Notes: generated by a model from the letters alone, not told the origin. 64,000 nt of DNA from Candidatus Sulfobium mesophilum (GCA_900302705.1 OUUY01000075.1:27214-91213); one strand, 5' to 3'. Positions 1-8,495 are shown, numbered from the stretch's first letter. A program made the numbers and translations.

Positions 1-312
1 AGAAATATTCTCCTCAACGAGAATCTTTCTGCCATCCTTTGTCCTGAGAAAAAGGTTTCTCCTGAGATGGCCGCTTTCCATACCGACAGTCAGCGGGCAC
101 CCCAAATCACACAGAACATTGCCTTTTTCATCTTCATGGCCAAGAATATCAGTATAACAGTTTCGGCCAATCATTTCTTCCGGAGAGAACCCGGTAATGG
201 CCGCAGCCCCCTGATTCCAGTAAAGGATCTTCCGGTTGCTGCCGACGAAGTATATGCCGTCGGCAATGTGGCAGAGTATCTGAGAGTGCATTTTCAGTTT
301 CTTGTCGAACAT
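1..312 (-). CDS. PAS-domain sensor protein, N-terminal part
   Basis: The frame begins with an ATG at 312 and runs off the left edge, so about 104 residues are visible. They form one PAS fold: GIYFVGSNRKILYWNQG near residues 20-36, GFSPEEMIGRNCY near 41-53, then an LCDLGCPL segment. This style of PAS domain commonly precedes GGDEF or histidine-kinase output domains, but the output part lies outside the window, so the output is not known. No transmembrane segment precedes the PAS domain, so a cytoplasmic sensor is likely. It is divergent from the HD-domain gene at 413. The family call is firm; the role is open. Confidence 0.75.
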   Translation of the reverse strand, partial: MFDKKLKMHSQILCHIADGIYFVGSNRKILYWNQGAAAITGFSPEEMIGRNCYTDILGHEDEKGNVLCDLGCPLTVGMESGHLRRNLFLRTKDGRKILVEENIS

Positions 313-412
313 CGTTAAAAGAGCCCTTTCCCGAAGGTCTCACAAATGATCAGGAAAACAGCGCCCGGAAATGATTATAATTATATATCAGATTGCAGGA
401 TTGTGAATTATT

Positions 413-1165
413 TTGTTAAAAGACCCTATTTATCCGGCTTTAAAGAAAAAGGCTACAGCCGTAGCCAGGCAGATAGGCCCGCCCTCCTTTTACCGGGCTC
501 ATAAAAAGCAGCTTGACAGTTCGCTGCGCTTCTTTTCTGAAAGCAAGGTGCTTTCACGGTGCAGGACTTACCTGGATGAATCAAGGATGCATCCTGCGCA
601 TGGTATTCAGCACGCAGAGATGGTGGCTATAGAGGCGGGGGCTATTCTTGAGATCGAGTGTGCAGCGGCTGGGAAGGCGCAGCGGAATGAAGAACTTACA
701 CTATGCGTTCAGATCGCGGGACTTTTTCATGACATCAAGCGCAATGAGGAAGACCATACGATCAAGGGCAGCAAAGAGACCGAAAAAATCCTGGCTGATT
801 TCGATCTTCATGATAAATATAAGCGTTACATATCCGCCGCTATAAGAAATCACGAGGCCTTCAAGGAGGTTATGTCCTCTGAGAACGAAGAAGCGAAACT
901 GGTTAGCGACTCCCTTTACGACGCTGACAAGTTCCGCTGGGGTCCCGACAATTTCACTACGACCCTCTGGCTGATACTGGAATGCTCAAAGATATCTGCA
1001 AAAACGCTCTACGGCAATTTTATCGAAAAAATGGAGGGAGTGGAAAGGATAAAAGGCACGTTCAGAACAGATACAGGGCGGAGATTCGGTCCTGAATTTA
1101 TCGATATCGGTATTAACATCGGAAATGAAATCTACCGTGAGATGGGCAATCTGCTAAGAGAATGA
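413..1165 (+). CDS. HD-domain metal-dependent phosphohydrolase-like protein
   Basis: A 250-residue soluble protein with an HD domain. HGIQHAEMVA near residues 63-72 supplies the first His, LFHDIKRNEEDH near 103-114 the central His-Asp pair, and later Asp residues (SDSLYDADKFRW) complete a typical metal site. HD proteins hydrolyse nucleotides or other phosphoesters; the substrate cannot be read from the sequence. The start is a TTG at 413, because the frame has no upstream ATG and the next in-frame ATG would cut into the HD domain. The stop lies 4 bases before ribF, so the two are probably cotranscribed. A TATAAT-like element near 372-377 could serve as -10. Confidence 0.72.
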   Translation: MLKDPIYPALKKKATAVARQIGPPSFYRAHKKQLDSSLRFFSESKVLSRCRTYLDESRMHPAHGIQHAEMVAIEAGAILEIECAAAGKAQRNEELTLCVQIAGLFHDIKRNEEDHTIKGSKETEKILADFDLHDKYKRYISAAIRNHEAFKEVMSSENEEAKLVSDSLYDADKFRWGPDNFTTTLWLILECSKISAKTLYGNFIEKMEGVERIKGTFRTDTGRRFGPEFIDIGINIGNEIYREMGNLLRE

Positions 1166-1169
1166 CAAG

Positions 1170-2120
1170 ATGATATTGATCACCGACCTTAAAAATATAG
1201 AGAAGAAATTTAATAAAAGTATTCTGACCCTTGGAAACTTCGACGGTCTGCATATTGGACACCAGGAACTGGTGAGAATGATAATCAGCCGTGCAAAAGA
1301 GGTTGGGGCACTCAGCATGGTCGTCACCTTCAGACCCCATCCTCTTAAAATACTCGCTCCGGAGAAATGCCCTCCCCTGATAAGCATCTACGAGGAAAAA
1401 ATCAGGCTATTTGAGAAACTCGGCATTGATGTCCTTGTCAAGATACCCTTCACCGTCGAATTTTCGACCATGTCTCCGGAGGACTTCGTGAGAGATATAT
1501 TATGCGGCATACTCGGAGCCAGCGAGATATTTGTTGGGTACAATTACCGCTTTGGAAAAGGAAGGGAGGGAGACATCAGAAAACTTAGGAGTCTCGGCGA
1601 AAAATATGGCTTCGCAGTGAGGGAGGTTACTCAGGTCGCAGTTGACGGCGAGGTTATCAGCAGCACGAAGATCCGAACTCTGATAAAGGAGGGAGACGTC
1701 GAGCATGCGGCAAAACTTCTCGGAAGGGCCTATGCGATTGCCGGCATAGTTGTAAGAGGGGACGGGAGGGGAAAGGGCCTCGGATTCCCCACCGCAAATA
1801 TAGCGCCGAAGCATGCGTTGGTGCCTCCCGACGGGGTGTATGCGGTCAGGCTCCTCGTTCGAGAAAAGGCATATGACGGAATAGCAAATATAGGCCTGCG
1901 GCCTACATTTAACAAAAAAACGCTGGCGATCGAGGTCAATATCTTCAATTTTAATGAGGACATCTACGGAGAGGACATCTCGCTATACTTTATAAAAAAA
2001 TTAAGAGATGAGAAAAAGTTCAAAGGAGCCGAGGCGCTCGTGACCCAGATACAATCCGATATAGAAATTGCCAGGGAGATTCTTGCCTCCCATCCCGCAG
2101 AGAACGGTTTTCCTCTATAA
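1170..2120 (+). CDS. ribF: Bifunctional riboflavin kinase / FAD synthetase
   Basis: Makes FMN from riboflavin and ATP, and FAD from FMN and ATP, in the cytoplasm. The N-terminal half is the adenylyltransferase fold, with LGNFDGLHIGHQEL near residues 21-34 containing the nucleotide-binding HxGH, and the later SSTKIR motif. The C-terminal half (about 185-305) is the flavokinase domain, with GRGKGLGFPTANI and GVYAVRL. At 316 residues it has the usual full length. It starts with an ATG 4 bases after the HD gene stop. FAD supply is relevant to the flavoprotein-rich Apr and Qmo enzymes at the other end of the window, but no direct link is visible. Confidence 0.95.
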   Translation: MILITDLKNIEKKFNKSILTLGNFDGLHIGHQELVRMIISRAKEVGALSMVVTFRPHPLKILAPEKCPPLISIYEEKIRLFEKLGIDVLVKIPFTVEFSTMSPEDFVRDILCGILGASEIFVGYNYRFGKGREGDIRKLRSLGEKYGFAVREVTQVAVDGEVISSTKIRTLIKEGDVEHAAKLLGRAYAIAGIVVRGDGRGKGLGFPTANIAPKHALVPPDGVYAVRLLVREKAYDGIANIGLRPTFNKKTLAIEVNIFNFNEDIYGEDISLYFIKKLRDEKKFKGAEALVTQIQSDIEIAREILASHPAENGFPL

Positions 2121-2223
2121 AACAGACCCGGACATTGTTGCCAATTCGTGCGTCTCAAGATACGTATACGGTAGGCTGATTTGCTGCCTTGATATTCGAT
2201 CCGCTTGAGGCTAAGCTTTCAAT

Positions 2224-2751
2224 ATGAGCGGTATTGCAGTTTGGATAACAGGTCTTCCCGGCAGTGGCAAAAGCAGTATAACCGATGCCTTAAAAGAGAG
2301 ACATCCGGAGTTTATAGCCCTTAGAATGGACGAGGTGAGAAAGATCATAACACCCAGTCCCACGTACTCTGATGCGGAGCGCGATATTGTTTATCGTTGT
2401 CTGGTGCTGTTGGCAACAAATCTGACTGAAGCCGGACATAACGTAATCATAGACGCCACCGGCAACCTCAGGAAATGGCGTGAACTTGCAAGATCCGTCA
2501 TCCATAGTCTTGTTGAGGTCTATTTAAAGTGTGATATTGAGGAATGCAGGAAACGGGAGGCCCGCAGGCAGGACCCGCGGGGAGCGCCGCGGGACATCTA
2601 CAAAAAAGGTGAATCCGGATGGCCAGTTCCAGGCATGAATGTGCCGTATGAAGAGCCAATTAGTCCTGAGATCATTATTGAAACAAGCAGCACATCAGTT
2701 GAGGCCGCAACAAATATTATCAGCGAACATATAAAAAAATTACTACGGTGA
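2224..2751 (+). CDS. APS-kinase-like P-loop kinase
   Basis: A 175-residue P-loop protein related to adenylylsulfate kinase (CysC). GLPGSGKSS near residues 10-18 is the Walker A loop, IDATGNLRKWRELAR near 76-90 resembles the CysC DATxxxRxxR region, and IYKKGESG followed by PYEEPISPEIII matches the C-terminal APS-kinase pattern. CysC phosphorylates APS to PAPS for assimilation or sulfonation. The Walker loop has Pro where classical CysC has Ser (GLSGAGKS), so a changed acceptor is possible. It stands alone, about 100 bases after ribF, with no sulfate-assimilation genes beside it. The family call is good; the substrate is uncertain. Confidence 0.72.
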   Translation: MSGIAVWITGLPGSGKSSITDALKERHPEFIALRMDEVRKIITPSPTYSDAERDIVYRCLVLLATNLTEAGHNVIIDATGNLRKWRELARSVIHSLVEVYLKCDIEECRKREARRQDPRGAPRDIYKKGESGWPVPGMNVPYEEPISPEIIIETSSTSVEAATNIISEHIKKLLR

Positions 2752-2762
2752 GGCAGACCGTC

Positions 2763-3041
2763 TTAGTCAACGAACATAAGCCCCATCTTGTAGAGGTTAT
2801 CGACATCTTTTTTGACCCATCTCACAGTCGCCCTCGTGAAAGGCACGGGAAGAGAACTCCTGACTTCCATGTTATCGCCTTCGTGAGGGCAGGAGTCAGA
2901 ATAAACGCACATACCGGAATCGCTAATATTTGAGGTCACACCGATGAGGATTTCAGAGGATCGTCCTGGGAACCTGTAGGCAAAGGCACTGACGTAAATC
3001 TTCCGATGATGTCTTCTTTCCTTTCCTTCATAGGATCCCAT
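2763..3041 (-). CDS. PilZ-domain protein
   Basis: A 92-residue single-domain protein. The basic opening KERRHHRK followed by a hydrophobic strand is the usual RxxxR c-di-GMP contact region of PilZ domains; ISDSGMCVYSD near residues 41-51 is the (D/N)xSxxG motif, and the end YKMGLMFVD is the typical closing strand. PilZ domains bind c-di-GMP and modulate motility, pili or polysaccharide export. The gene is isolated: its stop faces the kinase gene and it has its own promoter-like site. No Shine-Dalgarno precedes the ATG at 3041. A GG-AAGG sequence lies inside the first codons and cannot serve as one. Confidence 0.78.
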   Translation of the reverse strand: MGSYEGKERRHHRKIYVSAFAYRFPGRSSEILIGVTSNISDSGMCVYSDSCPHEGDNMEVRSSLPVPFTRATVRWVKKDVDNLYKMGLMFVD

Positions 3042-3075
3042 ACATAAATTTACCCGAGTGTAAGAAGATTGTCAA
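3039..3075 (-). promoter_or_regulatory. Sigma70-type promoter of the PilZ gene, possibly leaderless
   Basis: Read on the minus strand: TTGACA (3070-3075), exactly 17 bases, then TAAATT (3047-3052), then five bases and the ATG at 3041. The -35 hexamer is perfect and the -10 matches 4 of 6. The predicted transcription start falls on the first bases of the ATG. That a transcript starts here is inferred. Confidence 0.5.
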
Positions 3076-3121
3076 ACCGGCATAATGAAATAACTGATAG
3101 TATTTCAAAAAAGGAATATCG

Positions 3122-3328
3122 TTACCAGGTAAGCGAAAGAAGACAGCCTATGTCGGACTGCATTCGGTTGAATTTGCATTTTAAAACCATACAGTCCTCA
3201 GAACGGTAGCAATATCCGTCTTTAATCACAACATGCACATCGATGCCTGTACTTTTCCTGTGCGGGCATGAAATGTGAAGTTTGCCCGTCGCTTCTGAAA
3301 AATGCTTTTCCAGGTAGACGGCTTTCAT
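3122..3328 (-). CDS. Small cysteine-containing protein, unknown function
   Basis: A 68-residue protein I do not recognise. It has four Cys residues in its central part (HISCPHRKSTG, GYCYRSEDC, then VLKCKF) and a fifth near the end (IGCLLSL), with a hydrophobic C-terminus and no signal peptide. The Cys spacing could hold a metal or disulfides, but no known zinc pattern is clear. It lies just downstream of lptD on the same strand but has its own TATAAT near its ATG. The coding call rests on the clean frame, the ATG beside a promoter element and the balanced composition; function is unknown. Confidence 0.5.
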   Translation of the reverse strand: MKAVYLEKHFSEATGKLHISCPHRKSTGIDVHVVIKDGYCYRSEDCMVLKCKFNRMQSDIGCLLSLTW

Positions 3329-3339
3329 GTTTTATTATA
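3326..3339 (-). promoter_or_regulatory. TATAAT element abutting the small Cys-protein ATG
   Basis: A perfect TATAAT (minus strand, 3334-3339) is followed by five bases and the ATG at 3328. No Shine-Dalgarno lies in between; a GGA sits 16 bases upstream, too far to be normal. The -35 region is poor. It is a candidate -10 of a leaderless transcript. Confidence 0.35.
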
Positions 3340-3402
3340 CATTTTCCTGGCGACTGTCGATAAGGAAAGAAGACCGCAGGCTCCCCGAGACAAATTCCAG
3401 GC

Positions 3403-5379
3403 TTAAAGCGTGGGAGAATACTCCCGCATTTTCATCTGGGAACGGGATGAGATTCCTGCAAGATCGAATAGGACCTTCATCGTAAAGTCCCCCGGGCTTT
3501 TAACAGCCTCAAGTCGCAACCCCCAGCATTGTTTTTCGTACTTCACATCCACTCTGACATCCCTGAGGCCCGGCCCCTTTGCGTCGTACCACGCCTGCCC
3601 GGCTATCTGCAGAGCTTTAAAGGGGCTGAACGCGACATAGGTCGTAAACATCATAATCTCATCTTTTCTGTTATACCTTTGACCAAACACGAGGTTTGCC
3701 TCAAAGACTTTGAAATTAACGGAGGAGGTCACGGTATCGAGGCTCCCGGAGTATACGTCATAGGTCGCCTCCATCGTAAGAGGCACTGGTGACCTGACAA
3801 CAACATCGAGTTTCAGAGGTTGAAATGGCCTTCCGCTATAGGTGTCGACCGGCTGGGTAAGCCGTATCGCAAACAATTCAGTGCCCTTCACCACAGCCCT
3901 GTTTAATATACTTAGTTCTATGTTCGAGGTCTTCCGGAAAAGCTCCGTAGAATCCAAAAGGGGGATATCGTTACTTGAACTGTAAATAAAGTGGTACCTT
4001 ACAGACGGCTCAACAATATGGGTAAAAGCAGAATAACTTCTGTAAAGCCTTGTATGGATGATCCCATCGTATTCGAACGCGCCTCTCTGTTTGAAGTTGT
4101 CCGTCTCCTCGTCCTGGTAGAAAGAATACGCAGTCCCCCTCAGCGCGGCCGTCTGGGTCAATACCACGTCCTTGCCCAGTGAATGCAGAATTCTCGGATA
4201 AATGTCCACTCTTCCGGCGGATGGCCCGCTCTCCCTCCAAATGTTGGCCGCGTTCATTGATGCAGAAAGCAGAAAGTCGCCAACGGGAGTATAATGCAAT
4301 ACGTAGCCTGCCTCCGGGAGTTTCTGGGGAGTCAAAGATGTATCGCCTTTGAGGTCCTGCCAGTACTGGGAGAGGAGGTAGAGCCTCGAGTCATTCAGAT
4401 TTAAGTTCAACTCGCCGGTTGATTCGAGATAACGGAGAGTACGAATGTCCCTTCGGGTGCTGAATTGCTGATAGAACTCTTTGTCGTTGACATAATTAAC
4501 ATTGAGATACCCTCCAAGGCCTTCTGAATGACGGTTTTCGTAAAGCCCCCTGACCTCCCAAAAATCCTTTTCAAGCTCGGTATCATATATGTGATAAGCC
4601 CACCAGTTGCCGGTCGCACCGCCCGGTTCAACGAAGCGATATTCAAGTCCGCTCCCTATCCCTCGCTTACTGTAGGCGTCTAAAACAACCGTCAAGTCTC
4701 TGTTTTCGGCAAACGCCCAATAAAAAGGAAGGGTGAGCGATACCCCGCGTTTTTTGCTGTTTGAAACAAGAGGCATCAAAAAACCAGTTTGACGGTCTTT
4801 TAAAAATGGAGCCCATAAATATGGAGTATAGAGAACTGGGAGGTCTTTAATCCGGAAAGTCGCATTAGTTGCTATGACCTTTTTTTCTGCAATTGCATTA
4901 ACGTCCTTGCCCTTAAAGCACCACTCAGGCACAGGCGCGTCACAGGTAGTAATGGTGGCATCCGGGCTGTAATAGTAATCTTCAGCCCTCTTCTCTATCT
5001 CTTTCCCGGAGATGTGATAATTATATTTCTTATAAAACACCTCGGCATCAAAGAGAGTGCCGGTTTTGGCGTCCAGGTTCATCTCGGCCTTGCCCGCCTT
5101 TATTGAAGCATCGGCGTCATTATATTGCACATGGCCAAAAGCAACAGCCTCGGAAGAGTCTTCATAGAAAGTGATTTCATCGGATTTTAGGATGGCCCCG
5201 TCACGTTCAACGCTCGCGGATCCCGTGGCAACGTACTTCTGAGTCTCGCCGAAATATTCGAGCTTATCGGAAGTTATGACTGTATTAGCGGCAAGACAAA
5301 ATGTAGTGAATAGTGAACAGGAAAAAAAGATCAGCGAAACAAAAAACAACAGACAGTTGCGTGTTATATTGCCCTTCAC
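3403..5379 (-). CDS. lptD: LPS-assembly outer-membrane protein LptD
   Basis: Inserts lipopolysaccharide into the outer leaflet of the outer membrane as the end of the Lpt bridge. Residues 1-31 form a signal peptide ending FCLA-A. Residues about 35-130 are the LptA/OstA-like periplasmic domain (VITSDKLEYFGETQKYVATG, then ITFYEDSSEAVAFGHVQY). Cysteines near 145 and 153 (TTCDAPVPEWCF) resemble the conserved LptD cysteine pair. The rest is a beta-barrel rich in aromatic strands. At 658 residues it is shorter than the E. coli protein (about 780) but usual outside Proteobacteria. It is last in the trpB-trpA-accD-folC-lptD string, 61 bases after folC. Part of its signal-peptide coding contains two copies of a 7-bp repeat seen elsewhere in the window. 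Confidence 0.9.
   Translation of the reverse strand: MKGNITRNCLLFFVSLIFFSCSLFTTFCLAANTVITSDKLEYFGETQKYVATGSASVERDGAILKSDEITFYEDSSEAVAFGHVQYNDADASIKAGKAEMNLDAKTGTLFDAEVFYKKYNYHISGKEIEKRAEDYYYSPDATITTCDAPVPEWCFKGKDVNAIAEKKVIATNATFRIKDLPVLYTPYLWAPFLKDRQTGFLMPLVSNSKKRGVSLTLPFYWAFAENRDLTVVLDAYSKRGIGSGLEYRFVEPGGATGNWWAYHIYDTELEKDFWEVRGLYENRHSEGLGGYLNVNYVNDKEFYQQFSTRRDIRTLRYLESTGELNLNLNDSRLYLLSQYWQDLKGDTSLTPQKLPEAGYVLHYTPVGDFLLSASMNAANIWRESGPSAGRVDIYPRILHSLGKDVVLTQTAALRGTAYSFYQDEETDNFKQRGAFEYDGIIHTRLYRSYSAFTHIVEPSVRYHFIYSSSNDIPLLDSTELFRKTSNIELSILNRAVVKGTELFAIRLTQPVDTYSGRPFQPLKLDVVVRSPVPLTMEATYDVYSGSLDTVTSSVNFKVFEANLVFGQRYNRKDEIMMFTTYVAFSPFKALQIAGQAWYDAKGPGLRDVRVDVKYEKQCWGLRLEAVKSPGDFTMKVLFDLAGISSRSQMKMREYSPTL
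5306..5319 (+). repeat. Two GTGAANN heptads inside lptD signal-peptide codons
   Basis: GTGAATA (5306-5312) is directly followed by GTGAACA (5313-5319). Read on the coding strand they supply the SLFTT part of the lptD signal peptide. The same unit builds the inverted array at 48934-49011. With two copies, chance is not excluded. Confidence 0.4.
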
Positions 5380-5440
5380 CCTCTGTGTTTATCCTTTCAC
5401 ATTTTCGGTCTGACTTCTCAGATCTTACCGCTTAGTGTCT

Positions 5441-6748
5441 CTATTCCCTGAGCTTAGTGAGCACGCCTTTGTTTCCGAAAAATTCCTTCGCCTCGCCGAT
5501 GGTATAAAAGGATCCTGTAATTACAATAAGGTCCCCCGGAATGCAAAGTTCTTCTGCCTTTTTTACAGCCTCAGCAACGTTTGATACAACAATGGACTCA
5601 TACCCTTTGGCTGTTGCAAGCGCAGCCAACCGTTCCGGAAGGGCAGACCGCCCATACGCAGGCGCGGTAAACAATATTTTAGATGCAACCGGCAGAAGAG
5701 GATCCAATATGCCTTCGACATCCTTATCGCCCATTACGCCTGCAACCAGGATGATCCTTTTATATTTCTTAAGAGCGGTCTTTCCAAGATACTCCGAGAG
5801 GGCAGTTGCGGCCTGGGGATTATGGGCACCGTCAATCAGGACCGGCGGCTCATCATTAATTATTTCCAACCTGCCGGGCCACTGAACAGTAGACAGTCCC
5901 CTTCTTATATCGCACTTCATACGGGGATATTTGGCCATAAGTATCTCAACCGTTTTCATCGCCATTGAAGCATTATCAGCCTGATATCTGCCTGCCAAAG
6001 GAACGTCAAGGTCTTCATAGCACCCTTCGCCGCGATAACTAAATGATATCCCGTCCAGAGATTCTGATACAACCTCTGCCATAAACGATTCCCCGTGAGT
6101 ATATAACATCGATCCTCGCTCCTTTGACGCCTTTTCGATGACCTTGATTGCCGCTGCCTCCTGCAAGGCTGACACAACAGGAACTCCTGTCTTTATGATG
6201 CCCGTCTTTTCGGAAGCTATCTCTGCCAGCGTTTTACCGAGAAACTCGCAATGATCAAGGCCTATCCTCGTAATAACAGAAACTTCCGGGATTATAATGT
6301 TCGTTGCGTCAAGCCTTCCGCCTAATCCTGTTTCAATCACGGCCCACTCAACACCCATCTTTCTGAAATGGAGAAAGGCCATTGTGGTAACTACTTCGAA
6401 AAAGGTAGGAGAAAAATCCTCGGTCCTTTCCGCTGCTGTCCTGACTTCTTCTGCAAGAGAGATGACATCGCTTTCTGAAATTTCCTCACCATTGATTCTG
6501 ATCCTTTCAGTAAAACTGACAAGGTGGGGCGATGAAAAAAGACCGGTCCTCAGGCCAGCGGTCTTGAGGATGGAAGCAATCATAGCTGAGGTGGAACCCT
6601 TCCCATTGGTGCCGGCCACATGGACTGACCTAAAGGAGCGCTGCGGATTATCAAAGGCAGACATGAGCTTCCGGATATTATCAAGGCCGAATTTCATGCC
6701 GTGCTTTTGAAGGCCGTAAAGATATTCGATCGCCCGCGAGTAACTCAT
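5441..6748 (-). CDS. folC: Folylpolyglutamate synthase / dihydrofolate synthase
   Basis: Adds glutamate to dihydropteroate and to reduced folates in the cytoplasm, using ATP. It is a Mur-ligase-type protein: HVAGTNGKGSTSAM near residues 43-56 is the P-loop, SSPHLVSFTERI near 76-87 the omega-loop region, VIETGLGGRLDATN the central signature, and DGAHNPQA near 305-312 the C-terminal motif that positions substrate. The 435-residue length is normal. Its ATG overlaps the accD stop by four bases, so translation is probably coupled. No other folate gene is adjacent. Both activities are assigned from the family; whether both are present cannot be read here. Confidence 0.95.
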   Translation of the reverse strand: MSYSRAIEYLYGLQKHGMKFGLDNIRKLMSAFDNPQRSFRSVHVAGTNGKGSTSAMIASILKTAGLRTGLFSSPHLVSFTERIRINGEEISESDVISLAEEVRTAAERTEDFSPTFFEVVTTMAFLHFRKMGVEWAVIETGLGGRLDATNIIIPEVSVITRIGLDHCEFLGKTLAEIASEKTGIIKTGVPVVSALQEAAAIKVIEKASKERGSMLYTHGESFMAEVVSESLDGISFSYRGEGCYEDLDVPLAGRYQADNASMAMKTVEILMAKYPRMKCDIRRGLSTVQWPGRLEIINDEPPVLIDGAHNPQAATALSEYLGKTALKKYKRIILVAGVMGDKDVEGILDPLLPVASKILFTAPAYGRSALPERLAALATAKGYESIVVSNVAEAVKKAEELCIPGDLIVITGSFYTIGEAKEFFGNKGVLTKLRE

Positions 6749-7578
6749 ACAAGCAATTCTATGATCTTTGCGACGGTTTTCCTGATATCTTTTCTGTCGA
6801 CGATTTTATCTATAAAACCATGCTCAAGCAAAAATTCAGCCCGCTGGAAGTCTTCAGGCAGTTGCTGCTTTATGGTCTGCTCTATGACACCCTTGCCCGC
6901 AAAGCCTATAAGGCTCTTTGGCTCGGCTAATATCACGTCCCCAAGCATGGCAAAACTCGCAGTGACCCCGCCGAATGTCGGGTCTGCAAGGACCGAAATG
7001 AACAGCATCCCACTGTCCTTTAATCTTCCCACCGCGGCCGATACCCGCGCCATCTGCATCAGCGAAAAGATCCCCTCCTGCATCCTTGCTCCGCCGGAAG
7101 AAGCAACAGTAATGAGAGGCTTGCCAGTTTCGGTAGCTGCCTCTGCAGCCCTCATTATCTTTTCTCCTACTACCGATCCCATGCTGCCGCCTATAAAGGA
7201 AAAATCCATGATTACGAGGACGACCTGATGTCCCTCCACCGTAGCTTCTCCTGAAATTGCAGCATCTTCAAGACCTGTTTTTATCTTGTTTTCTCTAAGC
7301 TTATCCTTATATAAGGTCTTGTCCTTAAAATTGAGCGGGTCTCCGGAAGAAAGCCCTGCATCCATCTCAACAAAGCTGCCTTCGTCAACAAGGAGTTCCA
7401 GGCGCTCCTTGGCACTAATCCTGAAGTGGTAATTACACTTGGGGCATATTCTAAGGTTCTTATCTATCTCTTTCTTATAGATGATCTCCCGACAGCTCTC
7501 GCACTTTACCCATAGCCCCTCGGGTATCTTAACCTTCTTGTCGGTCTTTATCTCTTTGCTTTTCTTAAACCACGCCAT
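6745..7578 (-). CDS. accD: Acetyl-CoA carboxylase carboxyltransferase subunit beta
   Basis: With AccA it transfers the carboxyl group from biotin to acetyl-CoA, giving malonyl-CoA for fatty-acid synthesis. The N-terminal four-Cys zinc ribbon is complete (C26, C29, C45, C48). The crotonase-like body holds the acyl-CoA oxyanion region near 160-180 (VASSGGARMQEG, then SLMQMARVSAA). The 277-residue length is normal. The accA gene is not in the window, which is common because the two subunits are often encoded apart. It sits between trpA and folC, an accD-folC pairing seen in many bacteria. The start ATG at 7578 gives the family-typical opening MAWFKK. Confidence 0.95.
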   Translation of the reverse strand: MAWFKKSKEIKTDKKVKIPEGLWVKCESCREIIYKKEIDKNLRICPKCNYHFRISAKERLELLVDEGSFVEMDAGLSSGDPLNFKDKTLYKDKLRENKIKTGLEDAAISGEATVEGHQVVLVIMDFSFIGGSMGSVVGEKIMRAAEAATETGKPLITVASSGGARMQEGIFSLMQMARVSAAVGRLKDSGMLFISVLADPTFGGVTASFAMLGDVILAEPKSLIGFAGKGVIEQTIKQQLPEDFQRAEFLLEHGFIDKIVDRKDIRKTVAKIIELLV

Positions 7579-7590
7579 TTATTTACCCTA

Positions 7591-7719
7591 TTATTTCTTA
7601 AGACATATTATGAGCAGCAGTGAACGACGGTGCTCACCTGTCTCTTTGATGGATTCAAAGACCGAAAGCCCCCCGAGGTCACTTGGCTTCAGGCACATCC
7701 TCTCAAAATAACCTCTCAC
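7591..7719 (-). CDS. Possible 42-residue ORF coupled to trpA
   Basis: A GTG at 7719 overlaps the trpA stop as GTGA and opens a 42-codon frame that ends at 7591, 12 bases before accD. An internal ATG gives a 35-residue version that follows GAGAGG directly. The peptide has a soluble first half (KPSDLGGLSVFESIKE) and ends in the hydrophobic-basic stretch RRSLLLIICLKK. I recognise no family. The overlap matches that between trpB and trpA, which is the main argument for translation; otherwise it is an ordinary open spacer. Confidence 0.3.
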   Translation of the reverse strand: MRGYFERMCLKPSDLGGLSVFESIKETGEHRRSLLLIICLKK

Positions 7720-8495
7720 CTGATCGCCTTTCTGAGTGCAATAAGATAATCCTTCAGGTTTTCATTAGAATCACTCACCCTTTTTACGATCGCGCTTCCC
7801 ACTATAACGCCGTCGGCGATTCGGGCGATCTCCGAGGCCTCATGGGGAGTTGAAATACCGAACCCGACCGCAACTGGCTTACCGCTCATCTGCTTTATCT
7901 TTGCGATATGTGAACCAATTGATGGATCCACAGACAGTTTTGAGCCCGTTATCCCTGTAATGGACACGTAATATATAAAACCCCTGGAAGCCCTGGTCAC
8001 TTTTTTTATTCTCTCGTACGTGGATGTGGGAGCAACAAGGAAGATTATATCAAAGCCGGGGTCTTTCGAAAGCGATAGCAAAGAGCCAGCCTCGTCAGGC
8101 GGAAGGTCAGGGACTATCATCCCGTCTGCGCCGGCCAAAGAGGCGTCCCGCACAAACTTCTCTTCCCCATATCTGAATATCAGATTATAGTATGTCATCA
8201 GCACAATCGGTATCTGGGTGGATTGCCTGAGAGAGCCTATAAGGTCAAGAACCTTGCCAAGGGTAACGCCCTCGCCAAGCGCACGCTGAGCAGCTCCCTG
8301 TATCGTCGGCCCGTCTGCAAGCGGGTCTGAGAAAGGCACACCGAGTTCGATGATATCTGCCCCGCATTCCTCCAATATAGCAACCATTTCCCGAGTCCTT
8401 TCGAGACTGGGATCTCCTGCCATGACATATGGGATAAAGGCCTTCCCCCTTCGCCTGAGCACCTCTTTGAATTTCTTCTCTATGCGGGACATCAC
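7716..8495 (-). CDS. trpA: Tryptophan synthase alpha subunit
   Basis: Cleaves indole-3-glycerol phosphate to indole and glyceraldehyde-3-phosphate and passes indole to TrpB. It is a TIM barrel of 259 residues, the usual length. The catalytic acids are E50 ([12 protein letters not shown]) and D61 (PLADGPT). The phosphate-binding end shows VGFGIST and [10 protein letters not shown] near 210-235. Its ATG overlaps the trpB stop by four bases, consistent with the equimolar alpha-beta complex. Downstream follow accD and folC. The trpC, trpD and trpF genes are absent here; trpE and trpG lie about 40 kb away. Confidence 0.96.
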   Translation of the reverse strand: MMSRIEKKFKEVLRRRGKAFIPYVMAGDPSLERTREMVAILEECGADIIELGVPFSDPLADGPTIQGAAQRALGEGVTLGKVLDLIGSLRQSTQIPIVLMTYYNLIFRYGEEKFVRDASLAGADGMIVPDLPPDEAGSLLSLSKDPGFDIIFLVAPTSTYERIKKVTRASRGFIYYVSITGITGSKLSVDPSIGSHIAKIKQMSGKPVAVGFGISTPHEASEIARIADGVIVGSAIVKRVSDSNENLKDYLIALRKAIR

